Assembly: GCF_900128945.1 (NCBI RefSeq)
Contig: NZ_FQUD01000003.1
Coordinates: 620,001 to 684,000, forward strand
Source: Chryseobacterium sp. OV279
Lineage (GTDB): Bacteria; Bacteroidota; Bacteroidia; Flavobacteriales; Weeksellaceae
Direction of reading: 5' to 3'
DNA: 64,000 bases
Made by a program: the position numbers and the translations under genes. The notes below the pieces were generated by a model. That model made no database searches and was not told the DNA's origin. It worked only from the letters and a program-made list of their open reading frames with translations. Below are positions 1 through 7,323 of this stretch, one piece after another (position 1 is the first letter of the stretch; the number at the start of each line of letters is the position of its first letter).

Positions 1-615
1 GTGACCAATTCAAGGGATATCGCTTATATCCACCAAAAATATGATATTGATATTTTAATCAGTAATGCCGGTATTATGGAAGGTGGCCCTATTGCAGAGC
101 AGCCATTGGAATTTATCCGCTCTATGTTTGATGTGAATGTCTTCGGTGGATTGGAACTTGCACAGGGTTTCGTTAAGAAATTCATTGAGCAGAAAAAACC
201 GGGTAAAATTGTGTTCACCACTTCTATGGGAGGTTTATGGACAGTACCTTACGTGGCGGCATACTGTGCTTCGAAACACGCTATGGAATCTATTGCAGAA
301 GGTTTAAAAACCGAACTGGCTCCGTTTAACATCAAGATCGCAACGTGTAATCCGGGAGTTTTCGGAACAGGATTCAATGACAGAGGAGTAGATTCGATTT
401 TCCGTTGGTATGATCCGAAAGTGAATTTCACACCGGAGTCTTCTTTCGATGGCGTTGCTGAATCTCTGGCGCATCAGCTGGATCCTCAGTCTATGGCTGA
501 TGTGATTGTGAACGTTGCACTGGATGAAAATTCCAATTTCAGAAATGTGCATCCTAAAGAAACGGAAGATTTTGTAAAACAGCTTCAGGCAGATGCATGG
601 ACGGCAAAAAGTTAA
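1..615 (+). CDS. SDR family oxidoreductase, 5'-truncated by the window edge
   Basis: This is the C-terminal part of a short-chain dehydrogenase/reductase, an NAD(P)-dependent oxidoreductase of unknown substrate. Visible are the NAG motif (SNAGIMEGGP, about residues 21-30) and the catalytic Tyr-x-x-x-Lys pair in AAYCASKHAM near residue 85. The N-terminal TGxxxGxG cofactor motif is missing. The frame is open at base 1, so the real start lies before the window and the GTG at base 1 should not be trusted. The next gene starts 3 bp after the stop, suggesting an operon with the GlcG-like and AraC genes. Confidence 0.88.
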   Translation: MTNSRDIAYIHQKYDIDILISNAGIMEGGPIAEQPLEFIRSMFDVNVFGGLELAQGFVKKFIEQKKPGKIVFTTSMGGLWTVPYVAAYCASKHAMESIAEGLKTELAPFNIKIATCNPGVFGTGFNDRGVDSIFRWYDPKVNFTPESSFDGVAESLAHQLDPQSMADVIVNVALDENSNFRNVHPKETEDFVKQLQADAWTAKS

Positions 616-618
616 ATC

Positions 619-1020
619 ATGAGCATCACTTATAAACAGGCTGCAAAAGCACTTCACGCGGCTATAGAAAAGGCTGGATCCATCAATATTCCGGTAAGTA
701 TTGTGGTGGTAGATAATGGCGGACATTTGATGACATTGGCACGGCTGGACAGCGTTTACGGGGTTATTGATTTTGCTCTTAAAAAAGCAAAAACCGCAGT
801 GATGTTCGGGGTTGACAGCGATGTCATGGGAAGTATCATTGCCGGAGCAGATATGCACGGATATGGTATGCTGAATTCCAATGGCGGACTTTTAACGATT
901 GCCGGTGGAGTAGTGATCAAAGATGTTGAGGGAAAAATCATTGGAGCCATAGCATCTTCCGGGGGAACTCCCGAGCAGGACAAAGAGATTGCAGAGGCTG
1001 GTGCTTCTGTTATGGGTTAA
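619..1020 (+). CDS. GlcG/HbpS-family heme-degrading domain protein
   Basis: This 133-residue protein matches the GlcG/HbpS fold in length and pattern. It has an N-terminal amphipathic helix, the strand IPVSIVVVDNGGHLMTLARL, an alanine-rich middle helix, and a glycine-rich core (GGLLTIAGGVVI) ending in GAIASSGGTPEQD. Family members include the heme-binding HbpS and small proteins encoded beside oxidoreductases; the ligand here is unknown. There is no signal peptide, so it is probably cytoplasmic. It sits 3 bp after the SDR gene and 18 bp before an AraC regulator, which suggests co-transcription. Confidence 0.85.
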   Translation: MSITYKQAAKALHAAIEKAGSINIPVSIVVVDNGGHLMTLARLDSVYGVIDFALKKAKTAVMFGVDSDVMGSIIAGADMHGYGMLNSNGGLLTIAGGVVIKDVEGKIIGAIASSGGTPEQDKEIAEAGASVMG

Positions 1021-1038
1021 ATTTCAGATATTTGTATC

Positions 1039-1842
1039 ATGGAAAGAACTTCTGAGATCATATTCGACAAACTGGTGTATTCATGTGCCTTTGAAACGTA
1101 CAGGGGACATGAGGAATTTATTCCGGATCATTTTCTGGGTTTCCAGCTGTCCGGTGAAACGCATGCTTTTCATGACAAAGGAAAAACCATCATAAAAGAA
1201 AATACAGTCGTTATCGTACGGAAAAATCAATTGATCCGTACGGTAAAACATCCTTCAAAAAATGAAAAGTATGAGTTTCTTTCCATAACGCTGGATCAGG
1301 AAACGCTTCGGCAATACGCTGCTGAAAATAAAATGGCTGCTGCGGAAAGATTTCCCGATACCGAAAAGCTGTTTTTTGAACCGGATGAGTTTTTCAGAGG
1401 ATATTTTGTTTCGTTGCTGCCCTATGTTGACAAGACTAAAACAGCAACTTCCAGATTGGTTATTTTAAAGATCAAAGAAGCGATAGAACTCATTCTGCAA
1501 AGTAATCCTGATTTTAAAAACCTCCTTTTTGACTTTTCTGAACCACATAAGATTGATCTGAAAGAATACATGAATAAAAATTTTATGTTCAATGTATCGG
1601 TGGAAACTTTTGCCAGGCTTACAGGCCGCAGTTTGTCGGGATTTAAGCGTGATTTTAACAAAGCATTCAACACAACCCCCAAACAGTGGCTTAAAGAAAA
1701 AAGGCTGGAAGAAGCGTATTATCTGATCCGGCACAGAGATAAGAAACCGTCAGATATTTATCTTGAGCTGGGATTTGAAAATCTTTCTCATTTCTACTAT
1801 TCGTTCAAACAGAAGTTCGGAATGACTACCAGTGAGATTTAA
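1039..1842 (+). CDS. AraC family transcriptional regulator
   Basis: A 267-residue regulator with an N-terminal cupin-like sensor region and a C-terminal double helix-turn-helix (about residues 175-267). The second helix-turn-helix carries the AraC signature, including LELGFENLSHFYYSFKQKFG. It closely resembles the AraC protein at 48159-48980 (shared TGRSL-x-x-FKRDF and KRLEAAY/KRLEEAY segments), so the two are paralogs. It is probably co-transcribed with the SDR and GlcG-like genes and may control them. It is followed by a shared terminator with the convergent gene. Confidence 0.88.
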   Translation: MERTSEIIFDKLVYSCAFETYRGHEEFIPDHFLGFQLSGETHAFHDKGKTIIKENTVVIVRKNQLIRTVKHPSKNEKYEFLSITLDQETLRQYAAENKMAAAERFPDTEKLFFEPDEFFRGYFVSLLPYVDKTKTATSRLVILKIKEAIELILQSNPDFKNLLFDFSEPHKIDLKEYMNKNFMFNVSVETFARLTGRSLSGFKRDFNKAFNTTPKQWLKEKRLEEAYYLIRHRDKKPSDIYLELGFENLSHFYYSFKQKFGMTTSEI

Positions 1843-1862
1843 CAATAAAAAAACACATCTAT

Positions 1863-1899
1863 AATAAAAAAGGAGCAGCGATAAACTGCTCCTTTGTTT
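1863..1899. terminator. Bidirectional terminator hairpin
   Basis: A perfect 10-bp stem, AAAGGAGCAG at 1869-1878 pairing with CTGCTCCTTT at 1886-1895, with a 7-nt loop. It has a run of A on its left and TTTG on its right. It sits between the convergent AraC gene and the minus-strand PRISE-type gene and could serve both. Confidence 0.75.
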
Positions 1900-1969
1900 A
1901 TGAGGTTTGGAAGATGGAAGTTATTGACACCGCGGTCAGAACTGTAGGACAGTATATTTGGATAATTAT

Positions 1970-1998
1970 CCTTGTCAAGGTTTAAAACCTTGACAAGG
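1970..1998. repeat. Palindromic element, 11-7-11 type
   Basis: CCTTGTCAAGG and CCTTGACAAGG are perfect inverted arms separated by TTTAAAA. The element at 23774-23802 has the same geometry, an almost identical loop and the shared core TCAAGGTT...AACCTTGA, so this is an interspersed repeat family. It lies in the convergent gap before the PRISE-type gene. Confidence 0.75.
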
Positions 1999-2034
1999 AT
2001 CGCGTATATTCACTCTTCCATCTTCCCGTCTTAG

Positions 2035-3111
2035 TTAAGGAATCAATCTTTCCGCTTTCAGTTTTTCAAACAGTTCCGTAAAAGAATCTTCCGTATTCTG
2101 ATACGCTGTAAAACCGAGCTTTCTGCTTTTAGCCATATCACACATCACTTCCAGAGGTCTTCCAAGATCCAGATCCGTGTGCCATGCAGAAGCCAGTCTG
2201 TCAAGGTTATTCTCTTTTAATCCGTATTTCTCTGCTATTTCTTTCCAAGTTTCGCCTTCATGATTCAATACATTTTCCAGAGGCCTTACCGTTCCGTCAA
2301 AATCTTCGGCTTCAATCCCAAACCAGTCTGCAAGCCTTTTCCAAAGCCATTTCCATCGGAAAACATCTCCGTTTACAATATTGAAAGCCTGATTTCTTGC
2401 AGATTCTGTAGTAGAAGCCCAGACGAGTTGTTTGGCTAAAATTCGGGCATCCGTTACGTCAGAAATACCATTCCATTGCTCTGGAGATCCAGGCCAGATC
2501 ATTTTCTGTCCTTTTTCCTTGCAGATACTGGCATAAGCCGCCAGAGTAGTTCCCATATTCATCAGATTGCCCACTGCATAACCAATTACCGTATGAGGCC
2601 TGTGAATACTCCAGGTAAATCCGTCTCTTTCCGAAGCTTTATACACTTCATCTTCCTGGGCATAGTAAAAATTAGGAAGTGGAAGTCGCGGATGTTCTTC
2701 TCTGACGGGAGTTTCAGGAAGTTTTCCTTCTTTGGCATATGCTTCAAAAGGTCCTAAATAATGTTTCAGACCTGTCACCAAAGCCACATGCTTTACCGAT
2801 TGTTTTTGAGCCAAAACATCCAGTAGATTCCTCACCAACGCACTGTTCACGCGGATGTTTTCTTCTTCCGTATCATTTCGCATCCATGTTGTGAAATACA
2901 CATGAGTAGGTGAGATTCCATCCAATGCTGAATTTAAACTGTCGATATCCAGTAAATCAGCCTTTACCGGAAGAAGTTTCGGGATATTGTTATTTGTATT
3001 TCTGGAAAGTCCGTAAACGATCCATCCCTGTGAAATCAATTCTTCGGCAAGATTGCTGCCTGTAATCCCTGTTGCACCCACTACCAGTGCTATGTTTTTT
3101 GTATTGTCCAT
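2035..3111 (-). CDS. PRISE-type SDR (progesterone 5-beta-reductase/iridoid synthase-like)
   Basis: A 358-residue NAD(P)-dependent reductase of the extended/atypical SDR group. The N-terminus has the Rossmann motif VVGATGITGSNL. The motif NFYYAQED, about residues 147-154, is the hallmark of the PRISE (5-beta-reductase/iridoid synthase-like) family, where the tyrosine of NFYY is catalytic and reduces activated enones. The length fits the family. The physiological substrate is unknown; xenobiotic or quinone-like enones are possible. A Crp/Fnr gene lies 83 bp upstream on the same strand, with a perfect FNR-like box between them, so regulation by that protein is likely. Confidence 0.85.
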   Translation of the reverse strand: MDNTKNIALVVGATGITGSNLAEELISQGWIVYGLSRNTNNNIPKLLPVKADLLDIDSLNSALDGISPTHVYFTTWMRNDTEEENIRVNSALVRNLLDVLAQKQSVKHVALVTGLKHYLGPFEAYAKEGKLPETPVREEHPRLPLPNFYYAQEDEVYKASERDGFTWSIHRPHTVIGYAVGNLMNMGTTLAAYASICKEKGQKMIWPGSPEQWNGISDVTDARILAKQLVWASTTESARNQAFNIVNGDVFRWKWLWKRLADWFGIEAEDFDGTVRPLENVLNHEGETWKEIAEKYGLKENNLDRLASAWHTDLDLGRPLEVMCDMAKSRKLGFTAYQNTEDSFTELFEKLKAERLIP

Positions 3112-3130
3112 TTCTGTAAAATTTCTTTTA

Positions 3131-3138
3131 CAAAATTA
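3131..3138 (-). promoter_or_regulatory. Putative -7 element for the PRISE-type gene
   Basis: Read on the minus strand this is TAATTTTG, matching the Bacteroidota TAnnTTTG -7 consensus. It ends 20 nt before the ATG at 3111. The FNR-like box at 3185-3198 is centred about 67 nt upstream of the expected transcription start. Confidence 0.45.
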
Positions 3139-3184
3139 GGAACAGGAGAGGGCTGAAACACTTGACCTGCATCATGCATTAGTA

Positions 3185-3198
3185 TTGATCCAGATCAA
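3185..3198. promoter_or_regulatory. Perfect FNR/CRP-type operator TTGAT-N4-ATCAA
   Basis: TTGATCCAGATCAA is a perfect 5-4-5 dyad identical to the canonical FNR half-site. It overlaps the last codon of the Crp/Fnr gene and lies upstream of the PRISE-type gene. The neighbouring regulator has the recognition-helix sequence PETVSR, close to the ETISR residues with which E. coli FNR reads this site. Confidence 0.6.
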
Positions 3199-3776
3199 GT
3201 ATTCAGGGACCATTTTTTTCGTATTCTGCTTACGGTTTCGGGAGCAAGGCCAAGATAAGAAGCGATAAGATTATGGGGAACCCTTTTGATGATTTCCGGG
3301 TTCTTTTGTGCAAACTGCATGTATTTTTCTTCTGCTGTAAAGCTGTTGGAAACCATCAGCCTGTAATCTTTTGTAACAAGACTGTTTTGATACAAAATCC
3401 TGAAATAGCGATCCATTACAGGGATTTCCAGCATCATTCTTTCATAATCCTCCAGGGTAATCATCAATACTTCCGTTTCTTCTACAGCATCAATATTCAG
3501 AATTGCTTTTTCCTGATGAATAAAACTGTTAAAATCAGAAATCCACCATCCTTCGAAGGCAAACATATTGATCCGTTTGTTTCCTTTTTCATCTAAAACA
3601 TAAGATTTGAGCAAGCCTTTACTTACAAATGAAAGACATTTGCAAATATCACCTTCCTGTAACAGATATTGCTTTTTACGTAATTTTTTGGACGTAAAGA
3701 AAGATGGGATCTTATGGCTCTGTTCTTCAGAAAGCTCAACTTTGTTTTGGATATGGGAAAGAAGGATGTCAAACAT
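3195..3776 (-). CDS. Crp/Fnr family transcriptional regulator
   Basis: A 193-residue regulator with an N-terminal cyclic-nucleotide-binding-like beta barrel (about residues 15-120, with SKGLLKSYVLDEKGNKRINMFAFEG cut into typical strands) and a C-terminal winged helix (about 150-193). The recognition helix reads SYLGLAPETVSRIRKKW; the E-T-x-S-R pattern is that of FNR. No N-terminal cysteine cluster is present, so it is unlikely to hold an oxygen-sensing Fe-S cluster and its signal is unknown. It is followed by the PRISE-type gene, with the FNR-like box at its own 3' end. Confidence 0.88.
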   Translation of the reverse strand: MFDILLSHIQNKVELSEEQSHKIPSFFTSKKLRKKQYLLQEGDICKCLSFVSKGLLKSYVLDEKGNKRINMFAFEGWWISDFNSFIHQEKAILNIDAVEETEVLMITLEDYERMMLEIPVMDRYFRILYQNSLVTKDYRLMVSNSFTAEEKYMQFAQKNPEIIKRVPHNLIASYLGLAPETVSRIRKKWSLNT

Positions 3777-3824
3777 CAGGAAAATATTTATTCAAAAATA
3801 CTACTTTCAAAGCAGTCTGCTGTT

Positions 3825-4280
3825 TCATTTTTCAAAATCATAAAAATTGATTCCTACTTCTTCATTCTTCACTTTTACAACTCTTGTATCTAACGGATAG
3901 AAAATAAATTCTCCGGCACCGCGAATTTTTGCGTCCAGAAGATGCCCTGCCAAAGCGGTATAATCTTCTCTTCCCAAAGTAATATGCATATGAAGCGCCG
4001 GTTTTCCATCGATTTCAGAAACATTTCCGGAAATATTGGTCACTTCCATCTGCTCATGAAAAGTTTTATCGACATACTTTTTATCGGAAGGTTTAAAAAA
4101 TCGAAGGGTGGCTTCGCTGACAGCTCCAATACCCGTGATTTCGCCAGCCTGTATATTCTGACTTTTAACAAAATCAGTCAAAGCCTCAACGATACTTGAT
4201 TGGTTTTTGATGCTGACGATATAAATAGCGCCTGTTTTTCTTGCAGACCAGTGGGTTCCTTTAAAATTTTGTGTATCCAT
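3825..4280 (-). CDS. PPC/DUF296 domain protein
   Basis: A 151-residue protein made of a single PPC (plant and prokaryote conserved, DUF296) domain. The segments GEITGIGAVSEATLRFF, ALHMHITLGRED and GHLLDAKIRGAGEFIFYPL match the family; HMH plus the later H of AGHLLDA are the usual metal-ligand positions. The bacterial proteins are small trimeric enzymes or binding proteins without a proven function, though plant homologs bind AT-rich DNA. It lies between the dehydrogenase gene upstream (50-bp gap) and the Crp/Fnr gene (49-bp gap), all on the minus strand. Confidence 0.82.
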   Translation of the reverse strand: MDTQNFKGTHWSARKTGAIYIVSIKNQSSIVEALTDFVKSQNIQAGEITGIGAVSEATLRFFKPSDKKYVDKTFHEQMEVTNISGNVSEIDGKPALHMHITLGREDYTALAGHLLDAKIRGAGEFIFYPLDTRVVKVKNEEVGINFYDFEK

Positions 4281-4329
4281 CTTGTTTATCGTTAAATGCT
4301 ATTTCTAAAACCCAAAACTTTTCCTTCGC

Positions 4330-5190
4330 TTATTTTTTCAGATAATTGATAATGCCGATCACATCATCTTTACCAAAACCTTCATCGTGGGCTGCCTGAT
4401 ACGTTTCACCTAAAACCTTTGATAATGGAAAGTCAGCACCAGCATTTTGAGCCAACAGAATATCTTTAAGCATCAGATCCAAGGCAAAAGCAGGAGCATA
4501 CTGGCTATTGATCAATAGAGGCGTTTTTACTTTCGTGGCACCACTTCCGCTTGCACTTTCATTGATGATTTCTAACATCGAAGTCCGTTCAATTCCCAGT
4601 TTATCAGCAAACAAAACGGTTTCTGCCAAGCCCTGATAAATAGCGGAAAGAAAATAGTTGATCGAAAGTTTTCCGGCAATTCCTTTTCCATTTTCGCCCA
4701 GATGTTTGACCGCTTTTCCAAGTTTTTCCAGATAAGGCATCGCTCTCTGAAGGTCTTTTTCTTCACCACCTGCCATAATGATCAGCGTACCTTCTGCAGC
4801 CGGCGTGGTGCTTCCTGCTACCGGAGCATCAATGAAAAATCCTTCTTTTATTTTAACTGCTCCGGAAATTTCACCGGTTGCTTGCGGAGAAATAGTACTC
4901 ATATCGATAAAGAGTTTTCCGCTGATATCTGATTTTAAAACTTCTTCATAAACCGCTTTTGCGGCACGATCATCGGTAAGCATGGTGAATATAATGCTGT
5001 TGTTCTGAACCAGCTCCGGAATTTGAGTATAAACGGTTGATTTTTCTTTAAAATCCTCAGCTTTTTCAGGTGATCTGTTGTAAACCGAGAGCGGAAACCC
5101 AGCTTTTTCAAGGTTTTTAGCCATAGGATGGCCCATATTTCCTAATCCGATGAATCCAATTTTTTCTGTCTCCATATTGTATGTGTTCAA
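4330..5190 (-). CDS. NAD(P)-dependent beta-hydroxyacid dehydrogenase (3-hydroxyisobutyrate dehydrogenase family)
   Basis: A 286-residue enzyme with the N-terminal dinucleotide-binding motif IGFIGLGNMGHPMAKNL, the substrate-binding segment FIDAPVAGSTTPAAEGTL and the catalytic lysine region in GKGIAGKLSINYF. These are the hallmarks of the 3-hydroxyisobutyrate dehydrogenase/GLYR family, which oxidises beta-hydroxyacids or reduces short aldehydes. The precise substrate cannot be read. An in-frame ATG at 5175 (METEKIGF) is an alternative start nearer the Rossmann motif. It is the first gene of the minus-strand group running down to 2035. Confidence 0.88.
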   Translation of the reverse strand: MNTYNMETEKIGFIGLGNMGHPMAKNLEKAGFPLSVYNRSPEKAEDFKEKSTVYTQIPELVQNNSIIFTMLTDDRAAKAVYEEVLKSDISGKLFIDMSTISPQATGEISGAVKIKEGFFIDAPVAGSTTPAAEGTLIIMAGGEEKDLQRAMPYLEKLGKAVKHLGENGKGIAGKLSINYFLSAIYQGLAETVLFADKLGIERTSMLEIINESASGSGATKVKTPLLINSQYAPAFALDLMLKDILLAQNAGADFPLSKVLGETYQAAHDEGFGKDDVIGIINYLKK

Positions 5191-5424
5191 TTATTGTTAA
5201 GTAAGGCTTCTTTAGTAAGTAAGCCAAAAGAATGTTAGTGAAATTTACAGTAAAGAATAAGATCTAATATTGTAAACTTATTCTCTTTGCATCAAAAAAC
5301 TGACCAAAACCAAGCATAAATATTAAGTTTTCATTATATCTCTGATGTTTAATTTCTATAATTTTTTTCCTGATAAACTTTTAAAACCGGGAAAACTTAC
5401 GGAAATTTGCAGCAAATAAAATCA

Positions 5425-6063
5425 ATGAAGATCATAGACATCGAAAACTGGAACCGAAAAGAACATTTTGAATTTTTCTCCAAAATGGCAAGCCCATACT
5501 TTGGCTTTACTACTCAAGTGGACTGTACAAAAGCGTATGCCTATGCGAAGGAAAACGGACATTCTTTTTTCGCAACCTATCTTCACCGGTCAATGGTAGC
5601 TGTCAATGCTGTAGATGAATTAAAACTCAGAATCGTAGATAATCGGGTGGTTTTGTATGATGCCATTCACGCTGGAACTACGATCGGTAGGGCAGACGGT
5701 ACTTTTGGTTTTGCATTTATCCCTTTTTCAAAAGACTTTAACGTATTTAATGGAGTGATGCAGGAAGAAATAGAAGATGTACAGCGGACATCTGGGATCA
5801 GAATGAATAACGGCGAACTTGGAAAAGATCTTATCAGACATTCAACCATTCCCTGGAATTCTTTCAGCGCGCTGCTGCATCCTACCAGCTTCAATAATTC
5901 CGAATCTGTCCCAAAAATTACATTCGGGAAATTCAGTATCCGCGACGGTAAAAAGTACCTTCCGGTTTCTGTGGAAGCCCATCACGGACTGGCAGACGGT
6001 ATTCATCTTGCGAAATATCTGGAGGAATTTCAGAGACAGCTTGATGGAGAGTTTTGTAAGTAA
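5425..6063 (+). CDS. Chloramphenicol acetyltransferase-like (type A CAT) protein
   Basis: A 212-residue acetyl-CoA-dependent O-acetyltransferase of the trimeric CAT family. The catalytic histidine motif HHGLADG sits near the C-terminus, and NSFSALLHP contains the conserved active-site serine. The length (about 213 in CatA enzymes) fits a complete protein. The ATG at 5425 is preferred over an in-frame TTG at 5407. Known members inactivate chloramphenicol, but chromosomal homologs can have other acceptors. No mobile element is next to it, so it looks like an intrinsic gene rather than an acquired one. Confidence 0.85.
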   Translation: MKIIDIENWNRKEHFEFFSKMASPYFGFTTQVDCTKAYAYAKENGHSFFATYLHRSMVAVNAVDELKLRIVDNRVVLYDAIHAGTTIGRADGTFGFAFIPFSKDFNVFNGVMQEEIEDVQRTSGIRMNNGELGKDLIRHSTIPWNSFSALLHPTSFNNSESVPKITFGKFSIRDGKKYLPVSVEAHHGLADGIHLAKYLEEFQRQLDGEFCK

Positions 6064-6423
6064 TAAGTTAGGAATTATAAGTAATGAGTTTGTTTCGGGT
6101 TCAAGCTCATGATTACTACTATTAATATATTTCGTGCAAGGAGCAATTGATAATGATAACCAATTTGTCTCAACCCAAGTTCCCATTCCATGAAGGGGTG
6201 GATTTTTGCGAAGCAAAAAGACGGGGTAGTTAAAAATAAACGATCAATGATAAGTTGTTTTACATAATCTCAATTCTCTAACTTCTAACCTCTTACTTTA
6301 CGGAAAACCGTAAGGTCTTTTTTTTAATTCTGAATATTTTTGAATATATAATATTGCTATATTAGAACGTTGATTTTTACCGTCAACACAAACTAATCAA
6401 CCAATAAACTCAATGTATTTAAG
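6064..6423. other. Intergenic stretch with hairpins and a terminator
   Basis: No gene is apparent in these 360 bp. It holds a short palindrome, TTTTTGC-GAA-GCAAAAA at 6203-6219, within a motif (GAAGGGGTGG...ACGGGGTAG) that I remember as a common Chryseobacterium intergenic repeat. It also holds a TCTAACTTCTAAC-type simple repeat near 6276-6290 and a terminator hairpin at 6298-6325. Confidence 0.55.
6298..6325 (+). terminator. Rho-independent terminator
   Basis: TTACGG at 6298-6303 pairs with CCGTAA at 6308-6313 across an AAAA loop, followed by GGTC and a run of T. It lies 235 bp after the CAT-like gene and just before the four-gene TerB/helicase operon, which isolates that operon from upstream transcription. 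Confidence 0.6.
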
Positions 6424-7314
6424 ATGACCAATTTTGAAAATCCGGACTTAAAGATTCTGACGACTAAATCCAGAGCAGATAAAGCGATTAATTCACTAAA
6501 AGGCCTTCTTCTGGGAATAATTTCAGATGATGTAATAGATGCCATAGAAATGAAAGAACTCAGATTATGGGCCAAAGAGCATTATGATCTGGTCAATAGA
6601 AACCCATTCAGGGAATTTATGCTTTTGATTGAAAACACAGCGGCTAATGGAATACCTGCCAAAGAAGCTGTTGAAGATCTGTACTGGCTGTGTCAGAAAT
6701 ACGAACACGGCAGTATTTATTATAATGGAATTACATCTGATCTTCAGCTTTTACAGGGGATTTTTCATGGTATTCTTGCAGACGGAATTTTAAATGATCA
6801 TGAAATCTTCAAACTTCACGAATGGCTTTCCGAAAACGAACATTTAAGCTCTTATTATCCTTATGATGAGATCAGAAGTCTTGTATTGTCTATTGTTTCG
6901 GATAAAATCATTGATGAAGAAGAAAGAACCATACTTAAGGCTTTTGTCAAACAGTTTGTCGAGCTGAAAAACTCTGATACGGCTGCTAAAATAGAAAGGG
7001 ATACTGTGGATGTAAATATTTCAGGAATCTGTGCCGTAGATCCTGAAATTATATTTGAGAACAAAACATTCTGTATTACGGGAATATTGAGCCGGGGAAA
7101 CCGCAGTGAACTGCAGACAACGATTCAGGACAAAGGTGGAATTGCGGTCAATACCATTTCTAAAAAAACAGATTATCTGATTATTGGCGATACCCATAAT
7201 GCATGCTGGAGTTATTCCTGTTATGGAAGGAAGGTAGAAAAAGCGTTGGATCTTAGAAAATCAGGACATACTATTGTTCTGGTTCATGAGTTTGATGTTT
7301 TTGATGCCATCTGA
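6424..7314 (+). CDS. TerB-like/BRCT domain fusion protein
   Basis: A 296-residue protein with two parts. The N-terminal 185 residues hold three similar acidic helical units: GIISDDVIDAIEMKELRLW, GILADGILNDHEIFKLHEWL and SIVSDKIIDEEERTILKAF. Each has a D-x-x-I/L-x-x-x-E core like the TerB tellurite-resistance fold. Residues about 212-296 form a BRCT domain of the DNA-ligase type (NKTFCITGILSRGNRSEL, KGGIAVNTISKKTDYLIIGD). BRCT domains bind DNA ends, nicks or phosphopeptides, so this is a plausible DNA-sensing subunit. It is the first gene of an operon with a TerB_C protein, a BrxD-like ATPase and a helicase (9-bp gap to the next gene). The TerB assignment is by pattern only. Confidence 0.75.
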   Translation: MTNFENPDLKILTTKSRADKAINSLKGLLLGIISDDVIDAIEMKELRLWAKEHYDLVNRNPFREFMLLIENTAANGIPAKEAVEDLYWLCQKYEHGSIYYNGITSDLQLLQGIFHGILADGILNDHEIFKLHEWLSENEHLSSYYPYDEIRSLVLSIVSDKIIDEEERTILKAFVKQFVELKNSDTAAKIERDTVDVNISGICAVDPEIIFENKTFCITGILSRGNRSELQTTIQDKGGIAVNTISKKTDYLIIGDTHNACWSYSCYGRKVEKALDLRKSGHTIVLVHEFDVFDAI

Positions 7315-7323
7315 AGAGAAAAT

